Source: SVQP01 sp045594705
Lineage (GTDB): Bacteria > Bacillota > Clostridia > Oscillospirales > CAG-272
NCBI GenBank assembly: GCA_045594705.1
Contig: JAZNZB010000020.1
Span: forward strand, 1 to 64,000
Direction: 5' to 3'
DNA length: 64,000 nucleotides
Shown one piece after another: positions 62,074-64,000 of this stretch (its first letter is position 1; each line of letters opens with the position of its first letter). Both the position numbers and the translations under genes were made by a program. The notes below the pieces were generated by a model. The model did no database searches. It worked only from the letters and a program-made list of their open reading frames with translations, and was not told the origin of the DNA.

Positions 62074-62868
62074 ATGGCTGAATTAAAGTATAAAATTGAA
62101 TCCTTTGACTTTGACGGTCCCTTGGATCTGCTTTTGACGCTGATCCAAAAAAACAAGGTCAGCATCGAGGATATTCCGATCGCGCTGATCTGCGACCAAT
62201 ATATCGCTTACATCGCGCAGGCGCAGAAGCTTGACTTAGAGGTTGCCTCCGAATTCCTGGTCATGGCCAGTGAGCTGATCCTGATCAAGACCAAAATGCT
62301 GCTCCCGCGTGACGAAAAGGCCGACGAAAAGGACCCCCGCGCAGAGCTGGCCGATGCGTTGCTGAAATACCAGCAGGCCAAGGAGGGGGCTGCCAAGCTC
62401 AAGCTCAGATACGAGCGATACAGCGGCAGAATGGTCAAGGATACCGACGAAATTTCGATCGACAAGACCTTTGTGGACGACCAACAGGTCACCTCTCTTT
62501 GCGCAGCAGTGCGTCGCATCATTGCCTACAACGAGGCAAACCAAGGCAACGAGAAGGTAGTCTTCTCCCCTATGATCTCCAAGCCGATCGTACCGGTTGA
62601 GGCTAAGATCGTGGGTATTTTGCACCGCATGCAGAAAAAGGAATGGACCCCCATGGAGGAGCTGCTCTCGGACTCGGTGTCTCATGCCGACATGATCGCC
62701 ATATTTTTAGGCGTTCTGGAGCTGCTTAAGGTGCGAGACATTCTGCTTGACGACGAGGATGCCGACGAGCACTCGCTCTATCGCTCCAACGCAAGACTTC
62801 GTATCAATCCCATTCCCGCCGACCAACGCCAACCCCAAAGCCAAGACAGTGAGGTAACTACAGCATGA
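62074..62868 (+). CDS. scpA: Segregation and condensation protein A
   Basis: This 264-residue kleisin starts KIESFDFDGPLDLLLTLIQKNKVSIEDIPI and has SEFLVMASELILIKTKMLLPR, the classic ScpA N-terminal part that binds the Smc neck, and a winged-helix C-terminus (AIFLGVLELLKVRDI). It overlaps scpB by 4 nt. Confidence 0.97.
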   Translation: MAELKYKIESFDFDGPLDLLLTLIQKNKVSIEDIPIALICDQYIAYIAQAQKLDLEVASEFLVMASELILIKTKMLLPRDEKADEKDPRAELADALLKYQQAKEGAAKLKLRYERYSGRMVKDTDEISIDKTFVDDQQVTSLCAAVRRIIAYNEANQGNEKVVFSPMISKPIVPVEAKIVGILHRMQKKEWTPMEELLSDSVSHADMIAIFLGVLELLKVRDILLDDEDADEHSLYRSNARLRINPIPADQRQPQSQDSEVTTA

Positions 62869-63527
62869 ATGAACAACAAATGCCTACCATAACCGATATC
62901 GGCGAAGCCATTGAGGCCATTCTGTTTGCCGCAGGCTATCCCGTCAAATACGATAAGCTCGCAGAGGTGCTGGGCTTAACCCCGGATGACGTCAGACTGT
63001 TTTGCGAGCACATGGCAACCGAATATGAAAAGTCCGGCCGCGGCATTCTGATGCTGTGCCTGCCCGAGACCTGCCAGCTGACCACCAAGGAGCAATACAT
63101 GCCCTACATCCGCGAGGCCCTTGGCATCAAGAGAGGCGGCAACCTTTCCGCATCCTCTCTGGAGGTGCTTGCCATCGTGGCATACAACCAACCCGTGACC
63201 CGCGCCTACGTGGACGCAGTGCGCGGTGTGGACTCCTCTTATGCCGTCGGCTCTCTTCTCGACAAAAACCTGATCGAGGCTTGCGGCAGACTGGACGCTC
63301 CCGGCCGTCCCATGCTTTACGTCACCACAGATAAATTCTTGCGTGTGTTTGGCTTGAATTCGCTTTCCGAGCTGCCCGAGACCGAGGCACTGAGCATTGC
63401 AGCCGCACAGGCAGACGCAAATGCCGAGGCTTCCGAGGCCGAAGAAGAGACAGCAGATGCCGAAGAGGCTCTGCCCGAGGGGGAATATACCGAGGTCAGC
63501 GAGGACGACGCTCGCGCAGAGGTCTGA
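62865..63527 (+). CDS. scpB: Segregation and condensation protein B
   Basis: This 220-residue protein has two winged-helix domains (IEAILFAAGYPV; LEVLAIVAYNQPVTRAYVDAVRGV) and an acidic Ala/Glu-rich tail. It binds ScpA as a dimer in the Smc complex. It is followed by array C. Confidence 0.96.
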   Translation: MNEQQMPTITDIGEAIEAILFAAGYPVKYDKLAEVLGLTPDDVRLFCEHMATEYEKSGRGILMLCLPETCQLTTKEQYMPYIREALGIKRGGNLSASSLEVLAIVAYNQPVTRAYVDAVRGVDSSYAVGSLLDKNLIEACGRLDAPGRPMLYVTTDKFLRVFGLNSLSELPETEALSIAAAQADANAEASEAEEETADAEEALPEGEYTEVSEDDARAEV

Positions 63528-63538
63528 GCAATGCGCCC

Positions 63539-63690
63539 AACGCAAGCGTTGAATGCATCTCAATGAAATATTTTGCCATGGGCAAAATGAGAAATTTTTG
63601 CTTCGCAAAAGTGAAATTCGCGCACCGCGCGAGTGAAATGTCCCGCTGAACGCGGAACGTTATGGTAGAAATTTGCCGATGGCAAATTTC
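63539..63690. repeat. Hairpin array C
   Basis: Units: CAACGC/GCGTTG (63539-63552), TTTTGCC/GGCAAAA (63571-63587), TTTTGC/GCAAAA (63595-63610), TCGCGC/GCGCGA (63618-63632), CCGC/GCGG near 63643-63655 and GAAATTTGCC/GGCAAATTTC (63668-63690). Spacers are AGTGAAATT-like. The last unit, with the preceding GGTA, is the same as in array B. Confidence 0.85.
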
Positions 63691-63716
63691 CGATTTTTCA
63701 CGGAAAGGAGGTCGCC

Positions 63717-64000
63717 ATGCCGCCCGCTATCAAGATTTTGCTGATCATACTTGCTTTCATCGCTGCTTTTGTTGCCGTGCTTGTGCTCTTGCTGCTGCTC
63801 TTGCGCGTCAAGATCAAGATCGGCTACAGAGATACGTTTTCATTTAAGCTGTACGTGGGAGGAATTCGCGTCGCCTCTCTTCCCCGTCCTCCCAAAAAGC
63901 TGCGCAGATTGCGCACCTATACCAAGAAAAAAGCCGCGCGTGCCGCTGCCAAGTATGCACGCCGCCCCGAGGACTATTTGGAAATGGTCCGCCAAAACGC
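63717..64000 (+). CDS. DUF2953-like membrane protein (partial)
   Basis: The window ends inside this gene after about 94 codons. It starts with a long TM helix (about 5-30), followed by VKIKIGYRDTFSFKLYVGGI and a basic segment KKLRRLRTYTKKK. This start and the position after scpB fit the DUF2953 family (YtfI in Bacillus), often followed by the sporulation gene ytfJ. AAAGGAGG lies 6-7 nt before the ATG. The C-terminus is not visible. Confidence 0.7.
   Translation, partial: MPPAIKILLIILAFIAAFVAVLVLLLLLLRVKIKIGYRDTFSFKLYVGGIRVASLPRPPKKLRRLRTYTKKKAARAAAKYARRPEDYLEMVRQN

Overview
The window looks like a chromosomal segment of an uncultured endospore-forming Clostridia (Bacillota), probably gut-associated. 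Evidence: a complete spoIIIAA-AH sporulation operon, the Firmicutes-type order rnc - radical SAM - smc - ftsY and yhbY - nadD - yqeK - rsfS, SigA-like promoters with a strict 17-nt spacer, strong GGAGG ribosome binding sites, and Clostridia-style surface lipoproteins. Base composition is moderate in GC. No rRNA, complete tRNA, CRISPR array, phage or transposase gene was seen. The species cannot be named from this sequence.

Layout. 1-230: a noncoding array of small hairpins. 241-4404 (minus): a six-gene operon led by a short GntR regulator, with an ABC-2 type ATPase and permease and three unrecognised membrane or lipoproteins. 4621-6060: a surface protein with a Thr/Glu-rich stalk and a Cys-Gly-Ser/TM C-terminus. 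6263-10850 (minus): small membrane protein, aminotransferase, Lrp/AsnC regulator, MutS-like ATPase and PHP phosphoesterase. 11012-11872 (plus): an unrecognised protein. 11873-12887: about 1 kb without genes, filled with palindromic repeats. 12888-17686 (minus): spoIIIAA-AH, which encodes the mother-cell half of the feeding channel between the forespore and the mother cell. 17850-22386: a zinc-ribbon membrane protein and a 1257-residue CotH-kinase/RCC1 lipoprotein.

22584-33567 (minus) holds six paralogous solute-binding-type lipoproteins without any permease or ATPase; four have their own near-consensus promoter and the other two share one. A metallophosphoesterase and several foldback repeats interrupt the series. 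33643-39805 is an operon of four paralogous, C-terminally membrane-anchored surface proteins of no recognised family. Together these ten proteins form the accessory part of the window.

39925-55959 (minus) is housekeeping: infC-rpmI-rplT, an rRNA methylase, dprA, topA, trmFO, rnc, a radical SAM protein, smc, ftsY, rdgB, yhbY, nadD, yqeK and rsfS. 55960-56793 is a divergent intergenic region with the infC leader, a strong infC promoter and, on the other strand, a candidate ~180-nt RNA with its own promoter and terminator. 56794-64000 (plus) holds lon, engB, lysA, an M50 protease, scpA, scpB and the start of a DUF2953-like gene. Smc (43360-47013) and ScpA/ScpB (62074-63527), the three subunits of bacterial condensin, are therefore encoded about 15 kb apart.

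The most unusual signals are (i) families of intercistronic hairpin arrays in which spacers are conserved while stems change but stay complementary, (ii) the tandem arrays of orphan surface lipoproteins and anchored proteins, (iii) a foldback element whose ends resemble a tRNA T-arm, and (iv) the candidate RNA upstream of lon.
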